A stretch of DNA of 42,672 nt from DATDUW01 sp035290185 (lineage in GTDB: Bacteria > Patescibacteriota > Patescibacteriia > UBA9934 > GWF2-40-263), in the NCBI GenBank assembly GCA_035290185.1, contig DATDUW010000016.1, positions 1-42,672 on the forward strand, in the 5' to 3' direction. Under the pieces are notes generated by a model. That model made no database searches. It was not told the origin of the DNA and was given only the letters and a program-made list of their open reading frames with translations. Shown here in pieces: positions 1-6,894 of the stretch. The translations under genes were made by a program, and so were the position numbers. The stretch's first letter is position 1. Each line of letters opens with the position of its first letter.

Positions 1-68
1 CAAGGAGGGGTCGAATGAGTTCAAACTGTTCTCTTGTGATATCGCTTGGATACGGTTGTCGCACAGAA

Positions 69-103
69 CAAAAAATAGAGGCTTATTTAATAACCTCTAT
101 TTT
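69..103. terminator. Bidirectional terminator
   Basis: An AAATAGAGG arm pairs with CCTCTATTT around an AT-rich loop, with A-runs before and T-runs after. It can therefore end transcripts in either direction. On the minus strand it coincides with the stop codon of the gene ending at 102. Confidence 0.6.
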
Positions 104-596
104 ACTGTATTTTTTGAAAAAAGATTATAGACAGGCTCTCAGAAAAAGAAGGTAGAAAGGCTGATTTCATCCATGCAATAAAACCTCGTTCTTCGTCACG
201 GTATCCATTTTCAGATGATTCCTCATCTGAAGAATGGATTGCATTCAGTACGTCAAAATGATCCAAAACGTATTGTAAATAAGGAGCGACGGCATCCCTC
301 ATTTCTTTGATCGTCCTTTCTTCTGCTTTTTCGAACAATTCCCGTCTCAATTTCTTTCTTGTATCAAGATCAGCGATCATAACCGACCAGTCTGTCTCTC
401 GGAAGATTTCAGGATCATCCCATGGAAACTCTATAGTCTCTGCGACGGTGGGAACGATATTTCGAAAAAACCAAAATTCAGCCCTTTGAATCCTCGTTTT
501 TTCCCTCTTTTCTCTCGTCTCCCCGTCCTCAACGCCTTTGACTTGTTCATCTATTATTCTTCTGTCAGTCGTTGATCCTTCTCCTCTTCTATACAT
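102..596 (-). CDS. Hypothetical protein, 164 aa
   Basis: I do not recognise this family. The protein is charged: the first 35 residues are very rich in Arg, Lys and Glu and look disordered. After that comes a Trp/Phe-containing stretch (AEFWFFRNIVP), an amphipathic helical middle and a hydrophobic C-terminus. There is no signal peptide or clear membrane helix. The ATG has no Shine-Dalgarno (SD) sequence in front of it. The gene ends inside a strong terminator, which supports a real transcription unit. The next thing upstream is a broken dehydrogenase fragment, so this block may be a worn region of the chromosome. Confidence 0.55.
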   Translation of the reverse strand: MYRRGEGSTTDRRIIDEQVKGVEDGETREKREKTRIQRAEFWFFRNIVPTVAETIEFPWDDPEIFRETDWSVMIADLDTRKKLRRELFEKAEERTIKEMRDAVAPYLQYVLDHFDVLNAIHSSDEESSENGYRDEERGFIAWMKSAFLPSFSESLSIIFFQKIQ

Positions 597-617
597 AAGT
601 ACGTCTTTTAATATTCT

Positions 618-752
618 TCATTTCCAAGAGATTGCAATGAAACGACCGCCTCCTGCATTCGTATCCACGCAAGTGACCTGGTGTCCGATCGAGGCATAGC
701 CCAACCCCGAAACCAGACCCACATATCCGGTCCCGACAATGACAGTCTTCAT
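618..752 (-). pseudogene. UDP-glucose 6-dehydrogenase N-terminal fragment
   Basis: The first 32 codons read like the start of a UDP-glucose/GDP-mannose dehydrogenase: MKTVIVGTGYVGLV, then a helix and the second strand ending VTCVDTN. This is the NAD-binding Rossmann GxGYVG motif and the acidic end of beta-2. The similarity stops right after VDTN; twelve unrelated residues follow before a stop. A functional enzyme has about 430 residues, so this is a 44-codon remnant cut off by deletion or recombination. It could still be transcribed, but it cannot be an enzyme. The family match is clear over the part that remains. Confidence 0.6.
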
Positions 753-852
753 ACGCCGAAAAGCGTAACGGAGATCGGACGGATCGACAAGAGGCAAACA
801 AAAAAGACCGACGAAGAACCGCCGGTCGAACGCCACATCCACCCTCGCAAGG

Positions 853-1146
853 CTACTTTCGGAATCCAGAGGGAGACTGGAAGGAAAGAGACTCCAGAAC
901 ATTGGAAACCTGGCTCGGGGCCAGTTTTCCGCTCAGGACTTCTTCCCTTACCATCCGAAGAAACTCTCCCAACAACCTGAGGACGGCTTCTGCGTCGAAA
1001 CTCCCTTCCTCAAGGTCCAAACGGTTTTTTAGGTTCGGGAAATGACGGAAGATCATCCCCAGCCATGCCTCCTCTTCCTCCACGATAAATCTTTGAAAGA
1101 TCGCCCACTCTACCTCTATCAAAATCCGAATAACCATCCTTTCCAT
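853..1146 (-). CDS. Hypothetical protein, 97 aa, next to the ACP
   Basis: Unrecognised, predicted all-helical and acidic. The start was chosen at the ATG at 1146 because a strong SD (GGAGAGGAG) precedes it and it begins just inside the end of the ACP gene (stop at 1150-1148, overlap-like coupling). The sequence has a run of Glu (VEEEEAWLG) and amphipathic helices typical of a small cytosolic helper or binding protein. Its tight linkage to the ACP suggests the two act together, but nothing in the sequence names a function. Confidence 0.6.
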   Translation of the reverse strand: MERMVIRILIEVEWAIFQRFIVEEEEAWLGMIFRHFPNLKNRLDLEEGSFDAEAVLRLLGEFLRMVREEVLSGKLAPSQVSNVLESLSFQSPSGFRK

Positions 1147-1147
1147 C

Positions 1148-1396
1148 TCAACTCCTCTCCAATGTCTCGAGGTAAGTGACAAGATCCTGCGGACACAGGA
1201 AGGCGTCGCTCTCTCCATCCGGAATCTCGATCCCAAATTCGCTCTCTATTGCCATCACCATCTCGACGACTGATAGGGAATCAACCCCCAATTCTTCCCA
1301 GCCCTTTTCCATATCAACGACCGCCCGAGAGTCCTCAGAAAACCCGAACCCTTCGGTGAAGATGACCCGTCTGACCCTTTCCTTAATGGATTCCAC
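1148..1396 (-). CDS. Acyl carrier protein
   Basis: A small four-helix acyl carrier protein of 82 residues. The phosphopantetheine attachment motif is present as LGVDSLSVVEMVM, with the Ser of DSL as the carrier site, followed by the usual acidic recognition helix (ESEFGIEIPD). The start is a GTG at 1396 preceded by AAGGGAGG, which gives the normal ACP length. The same frame is open upstream to 1540 without a stop, and a slippery heptamer there could join it to the membrane protein upstream (see findings). No fatty-acid synthesis gene lies nearby, so the acyl substrate is unknown. The protein needs a phosphopantetheinyl transferase, none of which is seen in this window. Confidence 0.8.
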   Translation of the reverse strand: MESIKERVRRVIFTEGFGFSEDSRAVVDMEKGWEELGVDSLSVVEMVMAIESEFGIEIPDGESDAFLCPQDLVTYLETLERS

Positions 1397-1500
1397 AAAT
1401 CCTCCCTTGAAAGACCATCCGATTTCAAAAACGAACAACTTCGGTGCTATCTCAGCACAATCCTGAAAAAATTTCCAGTATTGCCACCCCTCCCCCTTTT

Positions 1501-2208
1501 TCACCAAAGACCAAAACGGACGTTCCACCCATTTTGTAGCAAAAAAACAATCATGGGGACCTTCAACTCCTCCGAAGAAAAAGAAAATGATTCTGGTTTC
1601 CGGGCCCGAAACAAAGAGAGGGGATCCATGGACCAGAAAGAAATTTTCGTATACGAAATGCCACGAAACCAGAAGCCGGAAAACTTGAATTGCATCCCTC
1701 CTTTCCCCAGTCCTGCGGACCAGGAAATGGAACGTTGCTGTTCCACAAATGTAGCCGTATGAGAGCGTTCATCGAATCGAATACGCAACGCATAGAGAGA
1801 ATGGACTCGGTGTTGAAAAAGGAGTGATTTCCAAGTTTCGTTCTGAAAATTCCACTGCAGAGACAACCCCTTTTTGCGTTCGACGACTGTTAAAACCGAT
1901 TCGGAACCACTGCCGCCAAGTCCCAAAAGAGTCTGCTTGATTTTTTGTTCCGCTTCCGGTTTTCCCCTTCCGGAAAAAAAGAGAAGATGCTTGGCAGCAA
2001 AATCCAAAAAGAGCGGCAGAGAAACAAGAAGGAGGACGGGGAGGGGAATGAGAAAAAAAAGTATTTCCTCATCCCCCGCATCGATCCCAAGACCTACAAA
2101 CAGCATCAAAAGAAGGAGGGCCCAAACTCCCACAAAAACAAAGACGGAAATAAATAGGAGGAAAAACCTAAGGGCGGAATGGAAAGAAGGTATCTCTTCC
2201 GTTTCCAT
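1501..2208 (-). CDS. Two-helix membrane protein, unknown function
   Basis: Two long hydrophobic segments lie in the first 75 residues (FFLLFISVFVFVGVWALLLL and a second rich in Leu/Pro/Val), followed by a soluble C-terminal part of about 150 residues. This resembles small bacterial proteins with a DUF-like cytosolic domain after a helical hairpin; I cannot name it. The ATG at 2208 begins just after the leuS stop (2213), so it is probably cotranscribed with leuS. The zero frame stops at 1501 after an unconvincing tail. The -1 frame entered at a T7 run (1541-1547) continues with protein-like, Trp-rich sequence into the ACP. The annotated C-terminus may therefore not be the main product. Confidence 0.65.
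   Translation of the reverse strand: METEEIPSFHSALRFFLLFISVFVFVGVWALLLLMLFVGLGIDAGDEEILFFLIPLPVLLLVSLPLFLDFAAKHLLFFSGRGKPEAEQKIKQTLLGLGGSGSESVLTVVERKKGLSLQWNFQNETWKSLLFQHRVHSLYALRIRFDERSHTATFVEQQRSISWSAGLGKGGMQFKFSGFWFRGISYTKISFWSMDPLSLFRARKPESFSFSSEELKVPMIVFLLQNGWNVRFGLW
1540..1546 (-). promoter_or_regulatory. Possible -1 frameshift site T_TTT_TTG
   Basis: Read on the minus strand in the zero frame, the codons are GTT TTT TTG, giving the canonical X_XXY_YYZ heptamer T_TTT_TTG. After a -1 slip the frame reads Phe-Ala-Thr-Lys-Trp-Val-Glu and stays open into the ACP. Ribosomal slippage, transcriptional slippage and a simple homopolymer indel all fit the sequence. Confidence 0.45.
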
Positions 2209-2212
2209 ACGA

Positions 2213-5113
2213 TTATCGCACAACGAGATTGACTAATTTTCCTCGAACGTAAATCGTTTTTACGATCTCCTTCCCTTCCAAAAACTTTTTTACGTTCTCA
2301 TGGGCAAAGGCGGCTTCCTTGGCAGCCTCCTCATCCGCATCCGCTACCATCATAACCGTGCCGCGCAGCTTTCCATTCACCTGCACGGCCATCTCAACCG
2401 TTTCCTCCTTGATCAAAGCTTCATCATAAGCCGGCCACGGCGCGCAGGAAATGGAAGATGTCTTTCCAAACCGCCCCCATAACTCCTCGGCCAGATGCGG
2501 CGCAAACGGAGCCAGAACGAGCAAGAGTTTTTCGTAAATCGATTTCGGAACGGCATCCGCTTGCGAAAGCGCGTTCACAAATCCCATGAGCTGGGAAACG
2601 GCCGTGTTGAAACGGAACGCGTCAATATGTTCATCCACTCTCTTCATCGTTTGATGGAGCGACCTCACGAGAGCCGGATCTTCTGGAATCTCCTTTACCT
2701 TCTCCTGCAAATTCCACACTTTTTCTAGAAATCGGCGCACCCCCACGATTCCTTCCGGATCCCAAGACGCGGCCTCATCAAACGGGCCCATAAACATACT
2801 GTAGGTACGGAACGTGTCCGCACCGAATTGTTCCACGATCTCGTCCGGATTCACGACATTCCCTTTGGACTTACTCATCTTCTCCCCACCTTTGGCCAAA
2901 ATCATGCCATGGCTCGTGCGCTTGGCGTACGGCTCTGAAATCGGAACGCAACCAATATCAAAAAGAAACTGGTTCCAAAAGCGCGAATAGAGCAGATGTA
3001 GCACGGTATGTTCCATGCCGCCATTGTACCAATCAACCGGCATCCAATAGTTGAGACTCTCTTGCGAGGCGAATTCTTTCTCATTGTGGGGATCACAATA
3101 ACGCAAGAAGTACCAACTTGAACCAGCCCAGTTAGGCATCGTGTCTGTCTCCCGCTTTACCGACCCGCCACAGCGTGGGCAGGTTGTCTGGACCCAGTCT
3201 TCAATTTTCGAAAGGGGGGACTCGCCCGTATCCGTTGGTTCGTAATGCTCGACATCCGGAAGAGTGAGCGGTAAACAAGATTCAGGAAGGGAGATCCAAC
3301 CAGGATTCATCTCTTCCCCTTTGGATTCCGGATTCCCTTCCCTAGCGCAGTGCTCACAATAAACCAGCGGAATCGGCTCGCCCCAGTATCGCTGACGAGA
3401 AAAGACCCAGTCGCGGAGTTTGTACTGAACCTTCCGTTGACCCTTCCCATTTGCTTCGAGCCATTGGATTATTTTTTCTTTGGCTTGCTCGACTGAAAGG
3501 CCATTCAAAAAATCAGAGTTAACCAAAACGCCGTCGTCAACAAACGCGTATCCTCCCCTCCTGACATAATCCCAAGCTAATTGATCATCCGGGATACTAA
3601 CCGTTTGGGCCACCTCATCTTCATCAACCCAAACCAGGTCATGAAGGGCTTTTTCCTCTTCCGTGATTTCCCGTTGCGTGTGGTCAACCAATTCAAAAAT
3701 GAGGGGGTACACATGCACCACGCGATTCACATTCTTATGTGCCGCAAAAAAACTGGCTTGCGTCTCTAAGGGAATTTTCTCGACAAAATGCACATGTTCG
3801 TATCCCGTTTCTTCCTGAATTTCACGTATCGCGGCCTCTATCTCTGTTTCACCTTGTTCAATTCCACCGATAATGAAATTTCGCGGCTTTTCTTTCCCCC
3901 ACTTATCGCCCTTTAAAAATTCAATAAGGACCTCCTTATTTTTTGAATCGCGCAAGATCACATGTACCACATCGCGCTTCGTATCTTCCTTATCCGGCCG
4001 TGGCGGATTCTTCACGTCCAAAAGCGCCGGCATAATAACCTGCTTAATCGGCAGGCTGTATTTCTTCGCGAACTCAAAATCCCGCTCGTCATGTGCGGGC
4101 ACGGCCATGATCGCACCGGTTCCGTAGGTTGCCAAAACATAATCCGCGACCCAGATAGGAATCCGTTCGTTGGTTGCTGGATTCACCGCATACGCGCCTG
4201 TGAACACACCAGTCTTTTCCTTCCCCTCGGCCGTGCGTTCAATCTCAGTCTTGCCGTGGGCCGAGGCAAGATACGATTCAACGTCCGCCCGCTGATCCGG
4301 CATCGTTATCTGAAAGACCAGCGGGTGTTCCGGAGCCAACACCATATAGGTGGCACCGAAGAGCGTGTCGGGACGGGTCGTAAAAACGCGAATGGTTCCC
4401 TTTCCTTCCTCAATTTTAAAATCTACTTCCGCTCCTTCACTTCGCCCAATCCAATGTTCCTGTTGAACCTTCGCCTGGGGAATATAATCCACGTCCTTAA
4501 GGCCTTCAAGGAGCTTATCTGCATACTTTGTGATGGCCAGCATCCACTGTGCCCTGTTGCGTTTCTCAACGGTCTCTCCGCAACGTTCGCAGGATCCGCC
4601 CACGACTTCTTCGTTGGCTAATCCGATCTTGCAACGCGGACACCAATTGATCGCCATCTCTTTTTTGTAGGCAAGGCCGTGCTTGAATAATTGCAAAAAA
4701 ATCCACTGCGTCCATTTGTAATACGTCGGATCCGTGGTGTTCATTTCCCGGGACCAATCAAAGGACAGACCCAAACTCTTGATCTGCCGTTTGAACGTGG
4801 CAATGTTTTCTTTTGTCACGTCCTGCGGTTTGCGCCCGGTTTTGATAGCGTAATTTTCCGTTGGCAACCCGAAGGCGTCCCATCCGATGGGATAGAGGAC
4901 ATTAAATCCCTGCATACGTCGTTTGCGACACAGGATGTCCATAGCCGTATACGACCGCGGATGACCCACGTGAAGCCCGGCGCCGGATGGATAAGGAAAC
5001 TCGATCAGGCCGTAAAACTTGGGTTTGGAACTGCCGTTCTCAGCCTCAAACGTATGGTGGGCATCCCAATAGTTCTGCCATTTTTTTTCAATTTCCTGAT
5101 GGGGATAAGGCAT
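2213..5113 (-). CDS. leuS: Leucyl-tRNA synthetase with inserted Nudix domain
   Basis: Charges tRNA-Leu with leucine in the cytosol. The class I signatures are intact: the HIGH-type motif HVGH at residues 48-51 and KMSKS at 745-749. Two zinc-binding Cys pairs flank each knuckle (158/161 with 175/178, and 586/589 with 645/648). The CP1 editing domain is present, with TTRPDT near 245-250 and GTGAIMAVPAHDERD near 331-345. Between PIKQVIMP and the usual DGVLVNSDFLNG block, about 155 extra residues (roughly 365-520) form a complete Nudix hydrolase domain with a perfect 23-residue Nudix box at 416-438 (key residues G416, E422, R430, E431, E433, E434, G437). Total length is 966 residues against about 810-870 for ordinary bacterial enzymes. 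The ATG at 5113 has a repeat hairpin, not an SD, immediately upstream. Confidence 0.97.
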   Translation of the reverse strand: MPYPHQEIEKKWQNYWDAHHTFEAENGSSKPKFYGLIEFPYPSGAGLHVGHPRSYTAMDILCRKRRMQGFNVLYPIGWDAFGLPTENYAIKTGRKPQDVTKENIATFKRQIKSLGLSFDWSREMNTTDPTYYKWTQWIFLQLFKHGLAYKKEMAINWCPRCKIGLANEEVVGGSCERCGETVEKRNRAQWMLAITKYADKLLEGLKDVDYIPQAKVQQEHWIGRSEGAEVDFKIEEGKGTIRVFTTRPDTLFGATYMVLAPEHPLVFQITMPDQRADVESYLASAHGKTEIERTAEGKEKTGVFTGAYAVNPATNERIPIWVADYVLATYGTGAIMAVPAHDERDFEFAKKYSLPIKQVIMPALLDVKNPPRPDKEDTKRDVVHVILRDSKNKEVLIEFLKGDKWGKEKPRNFIIGGIEQGETEIEAAIREIQEETGYEHVHFVEKIPLETQASFFAAHKNVNRVVHVYPLIFELVDHTQREITEEEKALHDLVWVDEDEVAQTVSIPDDQLAWDYVRRGGYAFVDDGVLVNSDFLNGLSVEQAKEKIIQWLEANGKGQRKVQYKLRDWVFSRQRYWGEPIPLVYCEHCAREGNPESKGEEMNPGWISLPESCLPLTLPDVEHYEPTDTGESPLSKIEDWVQTTCPRCGGSVKRETDTMPNWAGSSWYFLRYCDPHNEKEFASQESLNYWMPVDWYNGGMEHTVLHLLYSRFWNQFLFDIGCVPISEPYAKRTSHGMILAKGGEKMSKSKGNVVNPDEIVEQFGADTFRTYSMFMGPFDEAASWDPEGIVGVRRFLEKVWNLQEKVKEIPEDPALVRSLHQTMKRVDEHIDAFRFNTAVSQLMGFVNALSQADAVPKSIYEKLLLVLAPFAPHLAEELWGRFGKTSSISCAPWPAYDEALIKEETVEMAVQVNGKLRGTVMMVADADEEAAKEAAFAHENVKKFLEGKEIVKTIYVRGKLVNLVVR

Positions 5114-5116
5114 AGG

Positions 5117-5142
5117 TGTAGGGATGGGTTTTCAACCCATCC
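5117..5142. repeat. Dispersed palindromic repeat, copy 1
   Basis: A 26-base element whose core GGATGGGTT pairs with AACCCATCC. A second copy at 22013-22038 in opposite orientation differs at one base. Here it lies in the leuS leader, with its hairpin ending a few bases before the start codon. Confidence 0.7.
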
Positions 5143-5212
5143 TTTTGAATAGAATAGGGGAATAGTGTCCAACCGAGGTTAACATAAATTACCAAAACGA
5201 AACAAATCCGGA

Positions 5213-5244
5213 AAATAAAAAGAGGCGCCGAGAACCAGCGCCTC
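5213..5244 (-). terminator. Terminator of the 66-codon gene
   Basis: On the minus strand GAGGCGC pairs with GCGCCTC around a nine-base loop, followed by TTTTTATTTT. It lies about 30 bases after the stop of the gene ending at 5276. Confidence 0.8.
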
Positions 5245-5275
5245 CGCAAAACGAAAAAGAACATGAAAGAACGGC

Positions 5276-5476
5276 CTACTTGCCGTCACCGAAGAGTGTT
5301 TGTTCATCGGAAGTCGGTCCTGGAGACGGAACCACGACCGGAGGAAAAACCAGTTCAATTCGGATAACGACCTTTTCGCCTGGAACAGATTCCGAACTAA
5401 CAACCTTACCGCTCCATGTCTCCGAACCGACCCTGAGAACACACAAAGTTCCTTCAACGAGGATACTTTTTTTCAT
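5276..5476 (-). CDS. Small protein of unknown function, 66 aa
   Basis: Unrecognised. The first 45 residues alternate hydrophobic and polar positions (SILVEGTLCVLRVG, then GEKVVIRIELVF) as in a small beta-barrel or SH3/OB-like fold. The last 20 residues are Pro/Ser/Asp-rich and probably disordered. Two ATGs are adjacent; the second at 5476 is preferred because AGGAGG then lies four bases upstream. The gene is a complete unit with its own promoter (5590-5618), a leader with a terminator-like hairpin (5517-5546) and a terminator (5213-5244). That arrangement argues that it is real and regulated, although its role is unknown. Confidence 0.65.
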   Translation of the reverse strand: MKKSILVEGTLCVLRVGSETWSGKVVSSESVPGEKVVIRIELVFPPVVVPSPGPTSDEQTLFGDGK

Positions 5477-5516
5477 CATCCCTCCTCTTTCTCTTTGAAC
5501 GTGAGATGGACACAAA

Positions 5517-5546
5517 CAAAAATGGCCCAGGGACATTCCCTTGGCC
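5517..5546 (-). terminator. Leader hairpin with U-run (possible attenuator)
   Basis: On the minus strand GGCCAAGGGA pairs with TCCCTGGGCC (one mismatch, three-base loop), followed by ATTTTTGTTTG. It lies between the promoter at 5590-5618 and the SD of the 66-codon gene, so it could end transcription before that gene. Confidence 0.55.
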
Positions 5547-5589
5547 CTCTTCCCCGCCTCTACTACACACAAATCTTGTCTACAAAAAT

Positions 5590-5618
5590 AACGTAAGAGA
5601 ATCTCATCCTTGTGTCAA
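5590..5618 (-). promoter_or_regulatory. Sigma-70 type promoter for the 66-codon gene
   Basis: On the minus strand TTGACA (5618-5613) and TACGTT (5595-5590) are separated by exactly 17 bases. The predicted leader runs about 100 bases to the start codon at 5476. Confidence 0.6.
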
Positions 5619-5647
5619 GGGGGATCCTACCCTACCATAGCAAATGT

Positions 5648-6526
5648 ATGATTTCTGAAATCTACCCATCTGTTTGGCGCGCTTCCGGATCTCTTCCAGG
5701 GCCAAACATTTTTCTGATCGGCGGCACGCACGGAAATGAACGTACAGGTATTGAAGTTATTCGTGTTCTGCGGGACCGCTTGCGGGGTGGATCCCTTTCC
5801 TTGGAAAAAGGAACCCTGACATTGGCTGTTGGAAACGTAAAGGCTGCCGAAGAGAACGTGCGCTATTTCGACGGACGGGATCTAAACCGCTGTTTTAATC
5901 TGGACCGGCTGGCCGCTCCGCCGGATGGGACATACGAAGACGCGCGGGCGCGGGAGCTCTCCGTGCTTATTCGGGAAGCGGACGTTACCCTAGACCTACA
6001 CGCGACCAATAAGCCATCCGTGCCCTTTGCGGCTTCCAAACGGGATGCTGCTCACGAACGCGTCTACCGTTGGTTTGCAACGGAAATCGTTCTTACCGAT
6101 CCGCATTACATCCTGGGGGGAGAGCCTGCTACGACGGATGAATACGCCGATGCCGTTGGAAAAATTGGCATCTGCGTGGAAACCGGCCAAGCCTCCGACG
6201 TTTCCGTTCTTCCCCGTGTTCTTCAGGCTCTTGACGGACTCCTGCGAGACTTCGAGCTTATCGCAGGCCCTGTTCCCGAACCTCCACCAGAACCCACTTC
6301 TGTCTACGTGCTTGACCAGGCAATCATCCTTACATCGAAAGGATTTCACTTCGCCAATGGAATGGGGACGCATTCATTCCAATCTGTAAAAGTCGGAGAT
6401 ATTATCGGTTATGTAGGAGAGGAAACGCTCACGGCAAAAAAGAACGGCGTGATTCTTTTTCCAAAAACACCGGAATATCAGACAGAGGGAAAACCTGTGG
6501 TCTACCTTGCTTCGCAAATGGACTGA
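5648..6526 (+). CDS. Succinylglutamate desuccinylase/aspartoacylase family protein
   Basis: A zinc-dependent carboxypeptidase-like amidohydrolase of the AstE/AspA family, which removes acyl groups from N-acyl amino acids. The metal site is visible: GGTHGNE near residues 26-32 supplies the first His and Glu, and LDLHAT near 117-122 supplies the second His. A Glu in CVETGQ near 178 fits the catalytic position. The C-terminal part after about residue 210 resembles the beta domain of the family. The start was taken at the ATG at 5648 (292 aa), giving the typical N-terminus; an in-frame GTG at 5612 would add 12 residues and lies on top of the opposing promoter. The natural substrate cannot be told from sequence. 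Confidence 0.8.
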   Translation: MISEIYPSVWRASGSLPGPNIFLIGGTHGNERTGIEVIRVLRDRLRGGSLSLEKGTLTLAVGNVKAAEENVRYFDGRDLNRCFNLDRLAAPPDGTYEDARARELSVLIREADVTLDLHATNKPSVPFAASKRDAAHERVYRWFATEIVLTDPHYILGGEPATTDEYADAVGKIGICVETGQASDVSVLPRVLQALDGLLRDFELIAGPVPEPPPEPTSVYVLDQAIILTSKGFHFANGMGTHSFQSVKVGDIIGYVGEETLTAKKNGVILFPKTPEYQTEGKPVVYLASQMD

Positions 6527-6530
6527 ACTC

Positions 6531-6562
6531 AAAAACAAACAGCCACGTTGCCGTGGCTGTTT
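6531..6562. terminator. Terminator with perfect 11-bp stem
   Basis: AAACAGCCACG pairs perfectly with CGTGGCTGTTT around TTGC. On the minus strand it is followed by GTTTTT, so it serves the short minus-strand gene ending at 6588. On the plus strand it follows the deacylase stop by ten bases but lacks a good T-run. Confidence 0.7.
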
Positions 6563-6587
6563 GGGTAATCGACTGCGGATGGATCCG

Positions 6588-6707
6588 TTAGGCTTGTGCT
6601 TCTTCGTCTTTTTTCTCTCCTTGTGCTTCAGCGTCGGGAGGAAGAACCGGTGCTTCCTGTTCAGGAGCCGCTTGCGTCGTCTGATCGTCTGTCGTTGGGT
6701 CGGACAT
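6588..6707 (-). CDS. Short acidic disordered protein, 39 aa
   Basis: A 39-codon frame beginning MSDPTTDDQTTQAAP and ending EKKDEEAQA. It is rich in Asp, Glu, Gln, Ala and Pro, has no hydrophobic core and is almost certainly disordered. Support: an ATG start, a stop 26 bases before a strong minus-strand terminator, and no other gene in this 370-base gap. No SD is visible upstream. Such short acidic tails are common in Patescibacteria, but I cannot assign a role. The rest of the gap (6708-6894) shows no further gene. Confidence 0.45.
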   Translation of the reverse strand: MSDPTTDDQTTQAAPEQEAPVLPPDAEAQGEKKDEEAQA

Positions 6708-6894
6708 AAAAGGGAGCGCTGCGCGCATTAAGAATGAACAGCCTCAAGAGAGACCTCATCCAACTTAACAGTTCTGCGGTGACGGGTCAACCTTCCTTCT
6801 TTCCTTCCTTCTTGAACGAGTCGAATAACTGATAAGGTTCCTCCTTCCCTGAACACTCAAAAAAATAAAACCATTTTTATTTCTCCCTTCTCGT

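Noticed and set aside
15..155. Plus-strand frame of 46 codons with an ideal SD (AAGGAGGGG) at the left edge.
   Set aside because: It runs through a bidirectional terminator and the end of an opposing gene, and its sequence resembles no protein. The SD-like string may belong to a gene cut by the window edge.
3581..4621. The Nudix domain as a separate gene accidentally joined to leuS.
   Set aside because: LeuRS sequence continues on both sides in one frame, and the insert has no start codon with an SD and no stop. The insertion point lies between conserved LeuRS blocks.
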